From UBA2421 sp002343075 (lineage in GTDB: Bacteria > Planctomycetota > Phycisphaerae > Tepidisphaerales > Tepidisphaeraceae): a DNA stretch of 64,000 nt. The translations under genes were made by a program, and so were the position numbers. Of the stretch, positions 14,199 to 23,921 are shown piece after piece. Every line of letters starts with the position of its first letter. Within the stretch, counting starts at the first letter, position 1. The notes below the pieces were generated by a model, which was not told where the DNA came from, did no database searches, and saw nothing but the letters and a program-made list of their open reading frames with translations. The DNA is taken from contig CALJLN010000010.1 in assembly GCA_937982565.1 (NCBI GenBank), positions 1 through 64,000 on the forward strand, in the 5' to 3' direction.

Positions 14199-15431
14199 CT
14201 AAGCCTTGGTCCACGCGCGCCAATCTGCTTCGGAAACACGTTCCGGGACGGCATCGGAGGACCCCTCACGAGCGGCCAAGTTCACACCGACCTTAGTGGC
14301 GGGGCCTTCGGCATGCCGAAACTTGCACACACTGCACAGAAGCCCCAGCGCCGCACACGAAATCACCATTCCGCTCCCTCCTGCGCTAACCAGCGGCAGG
14401 CTGAGTCCTTTCGTCGGCACGCTTACGGTCGCCACGGCAATGTTAATGGCAGCCTGCAGGGCAACCATCGCCGTGATTCCGAACGCGAGCATCTTGCCGA
14501 AGCTATCGCGGTCTGATCTGATCAATTGCCAGGTCACATACATGATGCCCAGATACATCGCCACGACGAGCATCGCGCCGGATACACCCAGTTCTTCGCA
14601 GACCACGGCAAAGATGAAGTCGGTCGTATCTTCCGGCAGATAGCCGAGCTTCTGCACGCCGTTACCGAGACCCTTTCCCGTCAGCCCGCCGGTGCTGAAA
14701 CTCAGCAGACTCTGAACCATATGATAGCCTTCACCTCGGGGTGAGGCCCACGGGTCGAGAAACGCCATCATGCGGCGGACGCGGTACTCCTTGTGAGTGA
14801 TAAACCAGACTCCCGCAGCCAAAACCGGGGGAACGAGCGCGAAAAGCTGCCACTTCTTGACCCGACTGCAACACAGCATGGAGAACGCACACATGCCAAT
14901 GAGAACCGCAGTACCGAAGTCTTCGATCACAATCAGAAGTGCGATGCAAGCCACTGGTAAGAGCGTCAGAACCAATGTCCGGAAGCGGTCGAGCTTCGCA
15001 CGCGATGATGTAAGCCACCACGCAAGGAAGATGACGACCGACCATTTTGCAATCTCACTCGGCTGCACCTGAATCGGTCCCATGACGATCCACCGGCGCG
15101 CGCCATTTACTTCCTTGCCAACCCCGGGCACGAGTACCGCTGCGCAGAGCAGAACTGAAAGCCCCAGTGCCCAAACCGAAGGACTTGCGAGGAAGGATCT
15201 CTCCGCCGAAAACACAGTGCGATAATCGAACCTCGCCGCAAGAACAAACGCGACAACCCCAAGTACAGCATAGATCAGGTGCCGCGTACCGCGATCGGTC
15301 CAACCCCAGGACGTGCTGCCGGTGACATGCATCGAAGCGCTTTGCACCATCAGAACGCTGAGACACAGCAGCGTCGCCACACAGAGCGTGACGATATCGT
15401 GGTTGCGCAACCGATCGACCGAACAATCCAT
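14199..15431 (-). CDS. ftsW: FtsW/RodA-type SEDS lipid II polymerase
   Basis: Membrane glycosyltransferase that polymerises lipid II, normally in partnership with the transpeptidase FtsI. About ten hydrophobic segments are visible. SEDS signatures include NGARRWIVMGPIQVQPSEIAKW (about 107-128), IEDFGTAVLI, the loop DPWASPRGEGYHMVQSLLS, GLTGKGLGNGVQKLGYLPE.TTDFIFAVVCEELG and the C-terminal KGLSLPLVSAGGSGM. The 410-residue length is typical. It lies between mraY and murG, where many bacteria also carry murD; murD is absent here. FtsW rather than RodA is chosen from the dcw context, not from sequence alone. Confidence 0.94.
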   Translation of the reverse strand: MDCSVDRLRNHDIVTLCVATLLCLSVLMVQSASMHVTGSTSWGWTDRGTRHLIYAVLGVVAFVLAARFDYRTVFSAERSFLASPSVWALGLSVLLCAAVLVPGVGKEVNGARRWIVMGPIQVQPSEIAKWSVVIFLAWWLTSSRAKLDRFRTLVLTLLPVACIALLIVIEDFGTAVLIGMCAFSMLCCSRVKKWQLFALVPPVLAAGVWFITHKEYRVRRMMAFLDPWASPRGEGYHMVQSLLSFSTGGLTGKGLGNGVQKLGYLPEDTTDFIFAVVCEELGVSGAMLVVAMYLGIMYVTWQLIRSDRDSFGKMLAFGITAMVALQAAINIAVATVSVPTKGLSLPLVSAGGSGMVISCAALGLLCSVCKFRHAEGPATKVGVNLAAREGSSDAVPERVSEADWRAWTKA

Positions 15432-15501
15432 ATGAAACAGTTATCGGACGATTCGCGGAAGAACCTGAAGTGAACTTGCTGCCGTGACGTAACTGCCTTG
15501 C

Positions 15502-16677
15502 CTACCGCAACTTAATCGTCGCCAATGCAACCGCTGCCAGCATCGCACTGATGAGCCAGAAACGCACGACCACCTGCACCTCACTCCAACCCTTCTTCTG
15601 GAAATGGTGGTGCAGCGGGGCCATGAGGAAGATGCGCTGGCCGGTGCCGTAGCGCCTCCTCGTGTATTTGAAGTACATCACCTGCAAGAAGCTCGATCCG
15701 GCTTCGGCAACAAAGACTGCCCCCACCAGAATGAGCAGCGGCTCTTGCCGCAAGACGATGGCGACATAGGCCAAAAATGCACCAAGGGACAGACTCCCCG
15801 TGTCACCCATGAAGACGCGCGCCGGGTTGCAATTGTACCAGAGAAAGCCCAGGCAAGCCCCGAGCATCGCCCCACACAAAACCGCCATCTGATCGCTGCC
15901 CTTGATGTAAGTGAACAGAAGAGCGTCAGCTAGCGCGCGTGTGCCAACCACGAGTGCCAGAATGAGGAACGCAATGCTCACAATTGCAGTGCAGCCGGAC
16001 GCCAGGCCGTCGAGACCATCCGTGAGATTGACTGCGTTGCTGAAGCCAACGATCACAACGGTCCCGATGAGGACGAAAGCCAGCGCACCCAACGGGATGA
16101 CTGCATCTTTCAGAAACGGCAGGTAGAGAAAGTTCCGTTGCGGAACATGTTGTCCGTATCGCCAGGTGAAGTAAGAGAGCACGATGGCAAGCCCGAACTG
16201 AAACAGGAGCTTCTCGCCACTGTGAAGACCTTGCCTTCCCCCGCCGCGTCGAGCCGCGGTGAGTTTGAGCCAGTCGTCGATTGCGCCAACGATGCCGAAG
16301 CCCAGCAGGCAGACGAGCGCCATCGTTACGTGAAAATTGCCGTCAACGCCAAATCGGCCCAACCCTGGCACCCACCAGTTGGAAAGCAAGAGAGCCGTCA
16401 CAGCAATAGCCGCAATGATGAGCACGCCACCCATGGTGGGCGTGTCTTTCTTATGCGCCATCTGCGCGTTGATGTCGGCTTGATCAAAATCGGGCCGGTC
16501 GCCTATTTTTTTGCGGCGCAACCACCTAATCACACCCGGACCCGCAGCGATGACAATGGCAAACGACAGCAAGATCGCGGCTACCGTTTGAAACTCGACA
16601 AAAGTGAATACGCGGAGAAACCCAAGCCCGCGCGATTCGAGCCATGTGAGATTGGCCTTGATGAGCCAGTAGAGCAT
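15502..16677 (-). CDS. mraY: Phospho-N-acetylmuramoyl-pentapeptide transferase MraY
   Basis: Transfers phospho-MurNAc-pentapeptide to undecaprenyl phosphate, forming lipid I. The polytopic protein of 391 residues carries AHKKDTPTMGGVLII (about 83-97), the Mg-binding NLTDGLDGLASG, FMGDTGSLSLGAFL and the C-terminal histidine cluster LMAPLHHHFQKKGW, all hallmarks of MraY as opposed to WecA. The ATG start lies 14 bp downstream of the murF stop, supporting co-transcription. A hydrophobic first segment begins near residue 25, after a short lead that starts MLYWLIKANLTWLES. Confidence 0.97.
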   Translation of the reverse strand: MLYWLIKANLTWLESRGLGFLRVFTFVEFQTVAAILLSFAIVIAAGPGVIRWLRRKKIGDRPDFDQADINAQMAHKKDTPTMGGVLIIAAIAVTALLLSNWWVPGLGRFGVDGNFHVTMALVCLLGFGIVGAIDDWLKLTAARRGGGRQGLHSGEKLLFQFGLAIVLSYFTWRYGQHVPQRNFLYLPFLKDAVIPLGALAFVLIGTVVIVGFSNAVNLTDGLDGLASGCTAIVSIAFLILALVVGTRALADALLFTYIKGSDQMAVLCGAMLGACLGFLWYNCNPARVFMGDTGSLSLGAFLAYVAIVLRQEPLLILVGAVFVAEAGSSFLQVMYFKYTRRRYGTGQRIFLMAPLHHHFQKKGWSEVQVVVRFWLISAMLAAVALATIKLR

Positions 16678-16691
16678 CGCGCCGGCACCGC

Positions 16692-18095
16692 CTAGTTCGG
16701 GACCGCGGCGGAGGAAGGCTCGCGCGACTGCTGAATCTCACGCGCTATCAACTCCAGGCGAAGCCCGCGGCTGGCCTTGAGAAGGACGATATCGCCCTGC
16801 TGCAGCCATCTCGGCACAACCTTGCTCGCGGTGGATGAATCATCGAAACAGTGAATGCGTCCTGACGCCATCCCACAGCTTTGGGCAGACTCGGCAAGAA
16901 GCCTCGCCTGGTGGCCGACGCACGCAAGCACATCGAGCCTTGCGGCGGCGGCCCAGAAGCCGGCTTCCCTGTGATATCGCTCACTCGTGTGCCCCAGCTC
17001 TCGCATATCACCCAGCACGGCAATGCGACGGCCCTCGGTAGGGAGATTCTGAAACGTGTCAAGCGCAGCCTGCATGCTGGCGGGATTGGCGTTGTAGGCG
17101 TCATTCAATACCTGTACGCCCCCGAACTGCAGCAGTTGAAGGCGCATATCCGGCCCGCGTGCTGCGGCAAGATGCGCCCCAATCTCCTTGTCGCTCAGTC
17201 CAAGCCGACGCGCCACCGCAATCGCGGCAAGCGCGTTGCAGGCTGTGTGCTTTCCGAGGAGCGGCACGAAGTACTCGGTCTTGCTGCCATTGAGCCTAAA
17301 TCGCACGCCATCTTCACCTGCAACAACATCGGCGGCGAAGAGATCGTTGTGCGGTTCAAATCCAAATGTGATTCGCCTTCCAGAGTAGCTACTGACCGCA
17401 TCCAGCAACGCCGGGTCGTCGCCGTTGGCCACAAGCAGACCCTTTGCATCAAGCCCTTGCACAATGCAGGCATTCTCTCTTCGAACGCCGGCAAGGTCGC
17501 CCAGGTATTCCAGGTGTTCCGCAGAGCAGTTCGTGATCACCGCGATGTCAGGCAAACCGATCCCTGCTAGCGTGGCAATCTCGCCTGGATGATTCGTCCC
17601 CATTTCCAGCACAAGGTAATCCTGTGCCGCATCGGCTTCGAGCAGAGTGATTGGGACGCCTATGTCATTGTTGAAGCTCTTCGGAGACATGCTCCCATAG
17701 AGCTTGCCCGATAATGCCGAGTGAATCAGGTTCTTAGTCGAGGTCTTTCCGTTACTTCCGGCGACAGCGACCACTTTGCCAGTAAACTGTTGTCGGACGT
17801 ACCGGCCGAGCTTCCCTAGCGCGAGCCGGGCATTGTCTACTTGAATCAAAGGCAGATTGTCCGGGGCGTTGCACGAACGATCTTCAACAATCGCCCCCAC
17901 CGCGCCGGCAGCGGCGACCTCGGGGAGGTAGTGATGTCCGTCGAACTTTTCGCCCTTCAATGCCAGAAATACGGCACCCGGCGGCAGTTTACGGCTGTCG
18001 GTGCTGATGGCCTCAACGCAAACCTCACGCGGCAGGACGCACAACGGCTTGCCGCCGGTCACGCGGCGAATGGTTTCCAGGTTCAACTGCTTCAT
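16692..18095 (-). CDS. murF: UDP-MurNAc-tripeptide--D-alanyl-D-alanine ligase MurF
   Basis: Adds the D-Ala-D-Ala dipeptide to UDP-MurNAc-tripeptide with ATP hydrolysis. The N-terminal Mur ligase domain contains ISTDSRKLPPGAVFLALKGEKFDGH. The P-loop is VAGSNGKTSTKNLI (about residues 110-123), followed by SFNNDIGVPITLLEA, EMGTNHPGEI and NCSAEHLEYLG. The third domain has LNDAYNANPASMQAALD, the MurF signature, and ends in KASRGLRLE. At 467 residues it is the normal length. It is cotranscribed with mraY downstream and murE upstream (75 bp). Together with ddl in the other arm it forms the D-Ala-D-Ala branch. Confidence 0.96.
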   Translation of the reverse strand: MKQLNLETIRRVTGGKPLCVLPREVCVEAISTDSRKLPPGAVFLALKGEKFDGHHYLPEVAAAGAVGAIVEDRSCNAPDNLPLIQVDNARLALGKLGRYVRQQFTGKVVAVAGSNGKTSTKNLIHSALSGKLYGSMSPKSFNNDIGVPITLLEADAAQDYLVLEMGTNHPGEIATLAGIGLPDIAVITNCSAEHLEYLGDLAGVRRENACIVQGLDAKGLLVANGDDPALLDAVSSYSGRRITFGFEPHNDLFAADVVAGEDGVRFRLNGSKTEYFVPLLGKHTACNALAAIAVARRLGLSDKEIGAHLAAARGPDMRLQLLQFGGVQVLNDAYNANPASMQAALDTFQNLPTEGRRIAVLGDMRELGHTSERYHREAGFWAAAARLDVLACVGHQARLLAESAQSCGMASGRIHCFDDSSTASKVVPRWLQQGDIVLLKASRGLRLELIAREIQQSREPSSAAVPN

Positions 18096-18170
18096 ACTGA
18101 CATCCCGCCGGTCTTCCTGCCGCGTTCCGCCACAGTCATCAACGCAGTGACCGTCACGTTCAGCTTACCA

Positions 18171-19634
18171 TTACGACCCCTGCAACAGGGAGCGAACTTC
18201 TTCACAGTCATCAAAGTGCGTTCTTTCAATTCCCAAAATCTGATAGTTTTCGTGCCCCTTGCCCGCGATGAGAACGACATCGCTTGGTCCGGGTTGCGAG
18301 AGGATCATCGAAATCGCCACGCGTCGGTCCGGTTCAACCGTTACCGACTCCCTTCTATCGGCAGGCAGGCCGGAAAGAATTTCGTCGATGATCGCGCGCG
18401 GATTCTCGGTCCTTGGATTGTCGCTGGTGATGATCATCGTATCAGCGAACTGGGCAACCACCGAGGCCATTCGCGGGCGTTTTGTCCTGTCCCGATCTCC
18501 GCCGGCACCAAACAGCACATGCAGCTTCCCGCGGCAAATCGGACGTAGCGCCGATAACACATTCCGCAGTGCATCGTCCGTATGGGCGTAGTCAACCAAC
18601 ACCGTAAACGGCTGGCCAGCATCCACCCGCTGGAGCCGGCCCGGTGCGCCCGTCAGGTCCTGAAACACATTCGCCAGTTGATGCACAGTCAATCCGAACA
18701 GTTCTGCACACACCGCTGCAGCAGCGAGCACATTCTCTACATTGTGCCTGCCGATCAGCCGAGTCTTGACGGGGGTGCAACCGTCGGGCGTATCGAGCAC
18801 AAACTGCGTACCGGCGGCGGTAAATGACAGATCGCGCGCCATGTAGTCGGCGCGGTTACGAATGCCAAACCGCAACGGATGCACCGACTTGCAATCCTTG
18901 AGCATCCTTACCGACCACGCATCGTCGGCATTGACGATCGCTACTCCGTCCTGATCGAGCATCGAAAAGAGTCGGGACTTTGCGGCGGCGTAGTCGTCCA
19001 TTGAGCCGTGATAGTCCAGATGATCGCCAGTGAGGTTCGTAAACACCGCCGCAGAATATCGGACCGCCGCCACCCTTCCCTGGCACAGGGCGTGGCTTGA
19101 AGTCTCCATCGCGCAAGCATCGCATCCGTGATCGCGCATGCGCCCGAGCATCGCCGCGACATCAACCGCTGCAGGCGTTGTCATGTCGCTTAAGAATGTC
19201 TTCTGCCCGTCGTCGATTTCGACCGTTCCGATCATGCCACACTTCTTCTCGAAGTGGTTCAGAATCTGCCGGATGAGATAGGTGACGGTCGTCTTCCCGT
19301 TGGTTCCGGTCACGCCAATCACGTTCATCGAATGACTGGGATTTCCAGCCAGCTTGTGTGCTAGAATTGACGTTGCGGCGGCGGGATCGGGAACGACGAT
19401 GATCGGAACGCGCGCCCCCGCAACTGTCTGCCCCGCCACCACCACCACCGCCCCCCGGCGAGCGGCGTCGGCAATGTATCTTGAGCCATCAGTTACCGTG
19501 CCCGCCCGAGCGACAAAGATGCTGCCTGGAACAACGCGCCGGGAATCTTCTGTGACTGCCGTCACACGAGCATCCGGCAGGCGCATCAAGTTGAGAGTGG
19601 GATCAAACTGTTGAAACAAATCTCGCAGAAGCAT
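18171..19634 (-). CDS. murE: UDP-MurNAc-dipeptide--2,6-diaminopimelate ligase MurE
   Basis: Adds the third amino acid to the peptidoglycan stem peptide. P-loop GVTGTNGKTTVTYLI near residue 107; NLTGDHLDYHGSMDDY; and the specificity motif DNPRTENPRAI (about 402-412). The DNPR tetrapeptide is associated with meso-diaminopimelate addition, so the wall probably contains mDAP. The ATG start is preceded by GGAGG six bases upstream, a strong Shine-Dalgarno, so this is the first gene of the minus-strand dcw arm. Length 487 residues, as expected. ftsI, its usual upstream neighbour, is instead more than 12 kb away at the end of the plus-strand arm. Confidence 0.96.
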   Translation of the reverse strand: MLLRDLFQQFDPTLNLMRLPDARVTAVTEDSRRVVPGSIFVARAGTVTDGSRYIADAARRGAVVVVAGQTVAGARVPIIVVPDPAAATSILAHKLAGNPSHSMNVIGVTGTNGKTTVTYLIRQILNHFEKKCGMIGTVEIDDGQKTFLSDMTTPAAVDVAAMLGRMRDHGCDACAMETSSHALCQGRVAAVRYSAAVFTNLTGDHLDYHGSMDDYAAAKSRLFSMLDQDGVAIVNADDAWSVRMLKDCKSVHPLRFGIRNRADYMARDLSFTAAGTQFVLDTPDGCTPVKTRLIGRHNVENVLAAAAVCAELFGLTVHQLANVFQDLTGAPGRLQRVDAGQPFTVLVDYAHTDDALRNVLSALRPICRGKLHVLFGAGGDRDRTKRPRMASVVAQFADTMIITSDNPRTENPRAIIDEILSGLPADRRESVTVEPDRRVAISMILSQPGPSDVVLIAGKGHENYQILGIERTHFDDCEEVRSLLQGS

Positions 19635-19813
19635 TCAGGACCTCCATGTCCTCCTGCGTTCTGAATTCAGGAATGGCAGCGGGCATCCGACCCGCGATCA
19701 ACCTTTGAAACGTAGCAAAATGACTGCAGAGAATCAATTGTCCTGGTAATCGGCTTGGGACTTCCGAAACCGTTCCATCGGATCCATCGGCCATGTCTCT
19801 ATCGTGCGTTCGG

Positions 19814-20914
19814 CTACGATTTTGAGGATACAAGTGGCTTGGCGGAAGAATCTTTGATTTTCAGGCAGCGCAATAACCGCCGTTGCAATGTCTTGCGATG
19901 TTTTTCGACTTCCCCGGGGGACTCGCCGGTGACCGCAATGAACCCACCCGCCTTGGTACGATGGCCGCCACCCTCGCCTAGCTTGTGCAGGAGCCGCTTC
20001 ATCAAATCGCCGGCGCTGCGGTCCTTTGCTCGGGTGCGCAGGCTCAGTAAGAGCTTGTTTCCTTGTGTTGCGGTGACGAGCGTCCAAGAGACCGGATCAA
20101 ACCGCAGTAGAAAGTCGGCGATCACCGCGGGCGACTCGGCTGAGTCGATTTCACCGATATGCGTCGTCATCACTGTCTCAAACCACGTCGCGTTGTTGAT
20201 GCCATTGGCATATGCCACGAAATAGCTCTGCGGCAGGGTTACATAACGCAACTGGTAAAGCTTTTGCGTGTCGGCGAGTAAGGTCAGGCTCGACAGCGCC
20301 ATGTTGTCGAGGGTCGCAGGTGTGCCCGCGGCGCCGGCGAGGTCGGACTCGATGCCGTAAAGTAGCGTCGTCGCCAACTCCGGTGGGATGGTAACGTCAA
20401 GCTCCATGAAGTAACTGAATACGATTGAGCAGGTACTCCCGATGTCGGGCCGAATATCGACAAACTCCCCCGGCGGCCGGCGGCCACGCGAGCGATGGTG
20501 ATCGACAATCACTGTCGCGGCAACATCTTGCGGCAGCGGGTTGTAGGCAAAGTTGGGCTGTACGTCGAGGAGCACAACCGCGTCGTACTGCTTGACGAGA
20601 ATTGGGTTCCACGTCAGGGCATTGAGGTTAACATATCGATTGAACGCATCGTTGACACCCCCACCGATCGGCCCGCGGATGGAGACATCCACCTTTGCGT
20701 CGGGCAACCTCTCACGCAGAAAGTGTCGCATGGCGATACAGCTTGCCAGCGCGTCCGGGTCGGGATGAATATGGGTGGTGACGAGAATGTTGGGCTTCCC
20801 CGCCAGCGCGCGCAGCAACCTCTTCGCCTTCCCTCGGCCGCGGGTGGCGCGTTCGGCTTTGCGGGCAGAACCCGTAACCGTGTCAACGCAAGACTCTACA
20901 AATGCCGTCATCAT
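19814..20914 (-). CDS. DHH/DHHA1-family phosphoesterase (NrnA/RecJ-like)
   Basis: Predicted Mn-dependent phosphoesterase, possibly degrading nanoRNA, pAp or cyclic dinucleotides. The DHH domain contains ILVTTHIHPDPDALASC (first metal motif), VVLLDVQPNF and the DHH signature TVIVDHHRSRG. The C-terminal DHHA1 domain has RSAGDLMKRLLHKLGEGGGHRTKAGGF with its GGGH substrate motif. The frame extends to a TTG at 20956, but paired ATG codons at 20914 and 20911 give a better start; 366 residues. It lies upstream of murE on the same strand. The first motif has DPD where NrnA usually has NPDGD, so substrate assignment is left open. Confidence 0.85.
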   Translation of the reverse strand: MMTAFVESCVDTVTGSARKAERATRGRGKAKRLLRALAGKPNILVTTHIHPDPDALASCIAMRHFLRERLPDAKVDVSIRGPIGGGVNDAFNRYVNLNALTWNPILVKQYDAVVLLDVQPNFAYNPLPQDVAATVIVDHHRSRGRRPPGEFVDIRPDIGSTCSIVFSYFMELDVTIPPELATTLLYGIESDLAGAAGTPATLDNMALSSLTLLADTQKLYQLRYVTLPQSYFVAYANGINNATWFETVMTTHIGEIDSAESPAVIADFLLRFDPVSWTLVTATQGNKLLLSLRTRAKDRSAGDLMKRLLHKLGEGGGHRTKAGGFIAVTGESPGEVEKHRKTLQRRLLRCLKIKDSSAKPLVSSKS

Positions 20915-21397
20915 TCCAGAACAACTATAGGAACCAACCCGGCGCGCGCCCGCCAAGATAACGATTTGATCGACCTGAAATCATTGTAAATTAAGGACTT
21001 ACGCACCAGTCCGGTAAGACCGCCCCGAAGCGGTTCTGAGCCTCGACTCTGCTGCGGCTCGCCCGACCGATAAATCTTCTGCGGTGTTCGAAACGAAGGC
21101 ACGCTTGATAATTGCGCATCGGGCGACGCGTTGAACCAATTCGCCGAGCCGGACATTACCACTCAGAACATCCACCGCTCGATGCGCTCGCCACCCCGCT
21201 GGCCGTGTGATTCAACGCAACCAGTGGTGTGCCAATGCCGACGCGCCAAGCATCTCTCCAACATTTCCGAGCGGTGAGAACCGCATCGAGGCTAGAATTA
21301 CACGACAGCTTCCCCTGCTGTCGATGAAAACTTGCCCGCCGAATGACTTCGCTTTTTGGTTGATTCCGTCGACGACGAAAGTACGATACCTCAAACT
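20915..21397. other. Divergent intergenic region between the two dcw arms, about 480 bp
   Basis: Promoters for the leftward DHH gene and the rightward murC should lie here. No tRNA, strong hairpin-terminator or clear palindromic operator was seen. A degraded coding remnant cannot be excluded, as several short open frames occur, but none has recognisable motifs. Confidence 0.45.
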
Positions 21398-22831
21398 GTG
21401 ATCACACCATCTGCCGAATCGCGAACGGAGGCGCGGCCGGCCAGTCTCTTTACTGGCAAGCGCGTTCATTTTATTGGAATTGGCGGCTCCGGTATGAGCG
21501 GCCTAGCCCGAATGCTCATGGACCGCGGGGCGATTGTCACCGGGTCGGAGCCAACCCCCAACGATCAAACGCTCAAGCTGGTCGAGCAAGGTGCGCGAAT
21601 TACACGAGATCAACTAGGCGAACTCTTGTGCCACGATGTCGATCTGGTCGTCCGCACGGCGGCGGTACCTGCGACCAATGTCGAGTTTCAGATCGCCGGG
21701 CGGCTCGGGCTGCGAACCGTCAAATATGCGCAGCTTCTCGGCGAAGTAATGAGCGAACACCTGGGAATTGCGGTCGCGGGAACGCACGGCAAATCCACCA
21801 CCACCGCCATGATCGCACACACCCTGCTTCGATGCGGCATGGACCCGAGTTTCGTCGTCGGGGGCACCGTGCCGCAACTTGGCGGCGGCAGTCGCAGCGG
21901 GACCGGGTCGCCCTTCGTCGCCGAGGCTTGCGAGTATGACCGGTCGTTTCACGCCCTCAAGCCGCGCATTGCTGTTATCACCAACATTGACGCCGACCAT
22001 TTGGATTGTTACCGCGACATCGAGGACATCATCGCCTCATTTCGACATTTCGCGCGGCTCGTCCCGCTCGACGGGAAGATCATCGCCGCCGCCGAGGATC
22101 ATGTCGCTTCGGCGTTGCATGTTCTGGATACGCCCATCGAATGGTGCGCGCTCGAGACGGAAGCCGAATGGACGACCAAGTCAACCGGACTGACCCGCGG
22201 GTGTCACGGCGGGCAGGTGTTTCATCGCGGTGCGCACGTTGCGGATCTGCAATTGGCAGTTGCGGGCCGGCATAATCTAAGCAACGCCACGCTGGCCATT
22301 GCCGCCTGCTGCGCCTGCGGAGCCTCGCCCCAGGCTGCCGCCGATGCCCTGGGCAGCTTCAGCGGCGTCGACCGGCGCATGACCGAGCTCGGCCACGCTG
22401 CAGGAGTTACCGTCGTTGACGATTACGGCCATCATCCCACCGAGATTAGGGCCACACTCGAAGCGATCCGCGATCGCTATCAACCCAAGCGGCTTATCTG
22501 TGTTTTCCAGCCGCATCAGGCAAGCCGAACGCGGCTCCTGATGGACGATTTTGCGCGGTCCTTTACACACGCTGACCTTGTAATCATGCCCGAGATCTAC
22601 TTCGTCCGCGATACCGAGGCCGATCGAAGGTCGATCAGCGCAGCCATGCTCGCGCGAAAGCTTGAGGAGCGAGGAAAAGAGGCCGTCTTTCTGGCCACCT
22701 TTGAGCAGGTGACCGACCATGTGCGCTCGATCGTGCAGCCCGGCGATCTGGTAGTGACGATGGGGGCGGGAAATGTCTGGGAGATTGGCCGCGACGTGCT
22801 TGCCGACCGCGAAATGAAGATCGCACAGTAG
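21398..22831 (+). CDS. murC: UDP-N-acetylmuramate--L-alanine ligase MurC
   Basis: First stem-peptide ligase, adding L-Ala to UDP-MurNAc. The N-terminal Rossmann-type motif is VHFIGIGGSGMSGLARML; the P-loop is VAGTHGKSTTTAMIAHTL; the central region has DADHLDCY and HNLSNATLAIAACCA; the third domain has VVDDYGHHPTEIRATLEA and VFQPHQASRT. The open frame begins at TTG 21356; GTG 21398 is preferred because it leaves a short lead before the first strand. Neither start has a good Shine-Dalgarno. It is the first gene of the plus-strand dcw arm and is followed by murB after 118 bp. Confidence 0.95.
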   Translation: MITPSAESRTEARPASLFTGKRVHFIGIGGSGMSGLARMLMDRGAIVTGSEPTPNDQTLKLVEQGARITRDQLGELLCHDVDLVVRTAAVPATNVEFQIAGRLGLRTVKYAQLLGEVMSEHLGIAVAGTHGKSTTTAMIAHTLLRCGMDPSFVVGGTVPQLGGGSRSGTGSPFVAEACEYDRSFHALKPRIAVITNIDADHLDCYRDIEDIIASFRHFARLVPLDGKIIAAAEDHVASALHVLDTPIEWCALETEAEWTTKSTGLTRGCHGGQVFHRGAHVADLQLAVAGRHNLSNATLAIAACCACGASPQAAADALGSFSGVDRRMTELGHAAGVTVVDDYGHHPTEIRATLEAIRDRYQPKRLICVFQPHQASRTRLLMDDFARSFTHADLVIMPEIYFVRDTEADRRSISAAMLARKLEERGKEAVFLATFEQVTDHVRSIVQPGDLVVTMGAGNVWEIGRDVLADREMKIAQ

Positions 22832-22949
22832 GCTTATCACATGTCTCTCGAGCCAATCCTGGGAAATGGCACCAATCATTATCCACATGCGTCGCTCGGC
22901 CCCATTGAATTCTTGGGCGGGAAATTGAGAATCTGACCTGAGCAGCGCG

Positions 22950-23855
22950 ATGAACCTTGTATCCAACAAACCATTTGCCGGCCTCGAAGGATTTGTCGGC
23001 GAACATGTTTCGCTCCGCGCGCATACCTGGTATCGCATCGGCGGACCGGCCCGGTACTTCGTCACGCCTCGCAACACCGAAGAATTGCAGGAGGCGGTGC
23101 GACGGTGCAATGAGAACTCGGTCCCGATCTATGTGCTGGGCCTCGGCGCTAATCTGCTGGTGCAGGACAGCGGCGTCGATGGCGCCGTGTTTCGCTTAAG
23201 CGACGAATTCTGGCGGCGGGTAAGTTTCGACAAGACGACCGTGGAAGTGGGCGCGGGCGTGGACATGCAAAAACTGCTGCTACGCACCTGCCGACAGGGC
23301 TTGGCTGGCATCGAGTGCCTCGCCGGTATCCCCGGCACCGTCGGCGGCGGGGTTCGGATGAATGCGGGAGGTAAATTTGGTGACTTTGGTGCGGTGATTC
23401 ACCGAGTCAGCGTGATGGATGGCGAGGGTAACATTTTTGACCGCACTAAAGACGATCTGGTCTTTGAATACCGCAAGACAAACATCGCGGCCCGCTTCAT
23501 TTTGAATGCCACACTCGAACTTGATGAAGACGATCCCGAAAAGATCATGAAGCGAACTAAGGAAATCTGGTTCTATAAACGTAATACCCAGCCGCTGAAC
23601 ACGAAGAACTGCGGCTGTGTTTTCAAGAACCCGCGAGGCCTCAGCGCCGGAGCACTCATCGATCAGGCGAGGCTAAAGGGCATGCGTGTCGGCAACGCCG
23701 AAGTGAGCGACAAGCATGCCAACTTCATCATCGCCCATCCCGATTGCGCCAGCGACGATGTAATGAAACTAATCAAGCTGATTAAGGAAAAGGTGTTCGA
23801 GCGGAACCAGATCGAGATGGAAACAGAAGTTCAGATTTGGCCGTTCGAGCGGTAA
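22950..23855 (+). CDS. murB: UDP-N-acetylenolpyruvoylglucosamine reductase MurB
   Basis: FAD- and NADPH-dependent reduction of the enolpyruvyl group to give UDP-MurNAc. N-terminal HTWYRIGGPARYFVTP and LGLGANLLVQDSGVDGAVFRLS form the FAD-binding part; GIECLAGIPGTVGGGVRMNAGG is the core signature; NCGCVFKNPRGLSAGALIDQAR carries the catalytic serine/cysteine position (here C near 219), and KHANFIIAHPD is the type I/II C-terminal motif. At 301 residues without the extra C-terminal extension it resembles type II MurB. Follows murC in the same direction. Confidence 0.95.
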   Translation: MNLVSNKPFAGLEGFVGEHVSLRAHTWYRIGGPARYFVTPRNTEELQEAVRRCNENSVPIYVLGLGANLLVQDSGVDGAVFRLSDEFWRRVSFDKTTVEVGAGVDMQKLLLRTCRQGLAGIECLAGIPGTVGGGVRMNAGGKFGDFGAVIHRVSVMDGEGNIFDRTKDDLVFEYRKTNIAARFILNATLELDEDDPEKIMKRTKEIWFYKRNTQPLNTKNCGCVFKNPRGLSAGALIDQARLKGMRVGNAEVSDKHANFIIAHPDCASDDVMKLIKLIKEKVFERNQIEMETEVQIWPFER

Positions 23856-23921
23856 CCCCGACCAAGCTTGCGATTGAATATCTCGCCGGGACGCCGCTTT
23901 TACTGAGTTGATCAGGGCCGC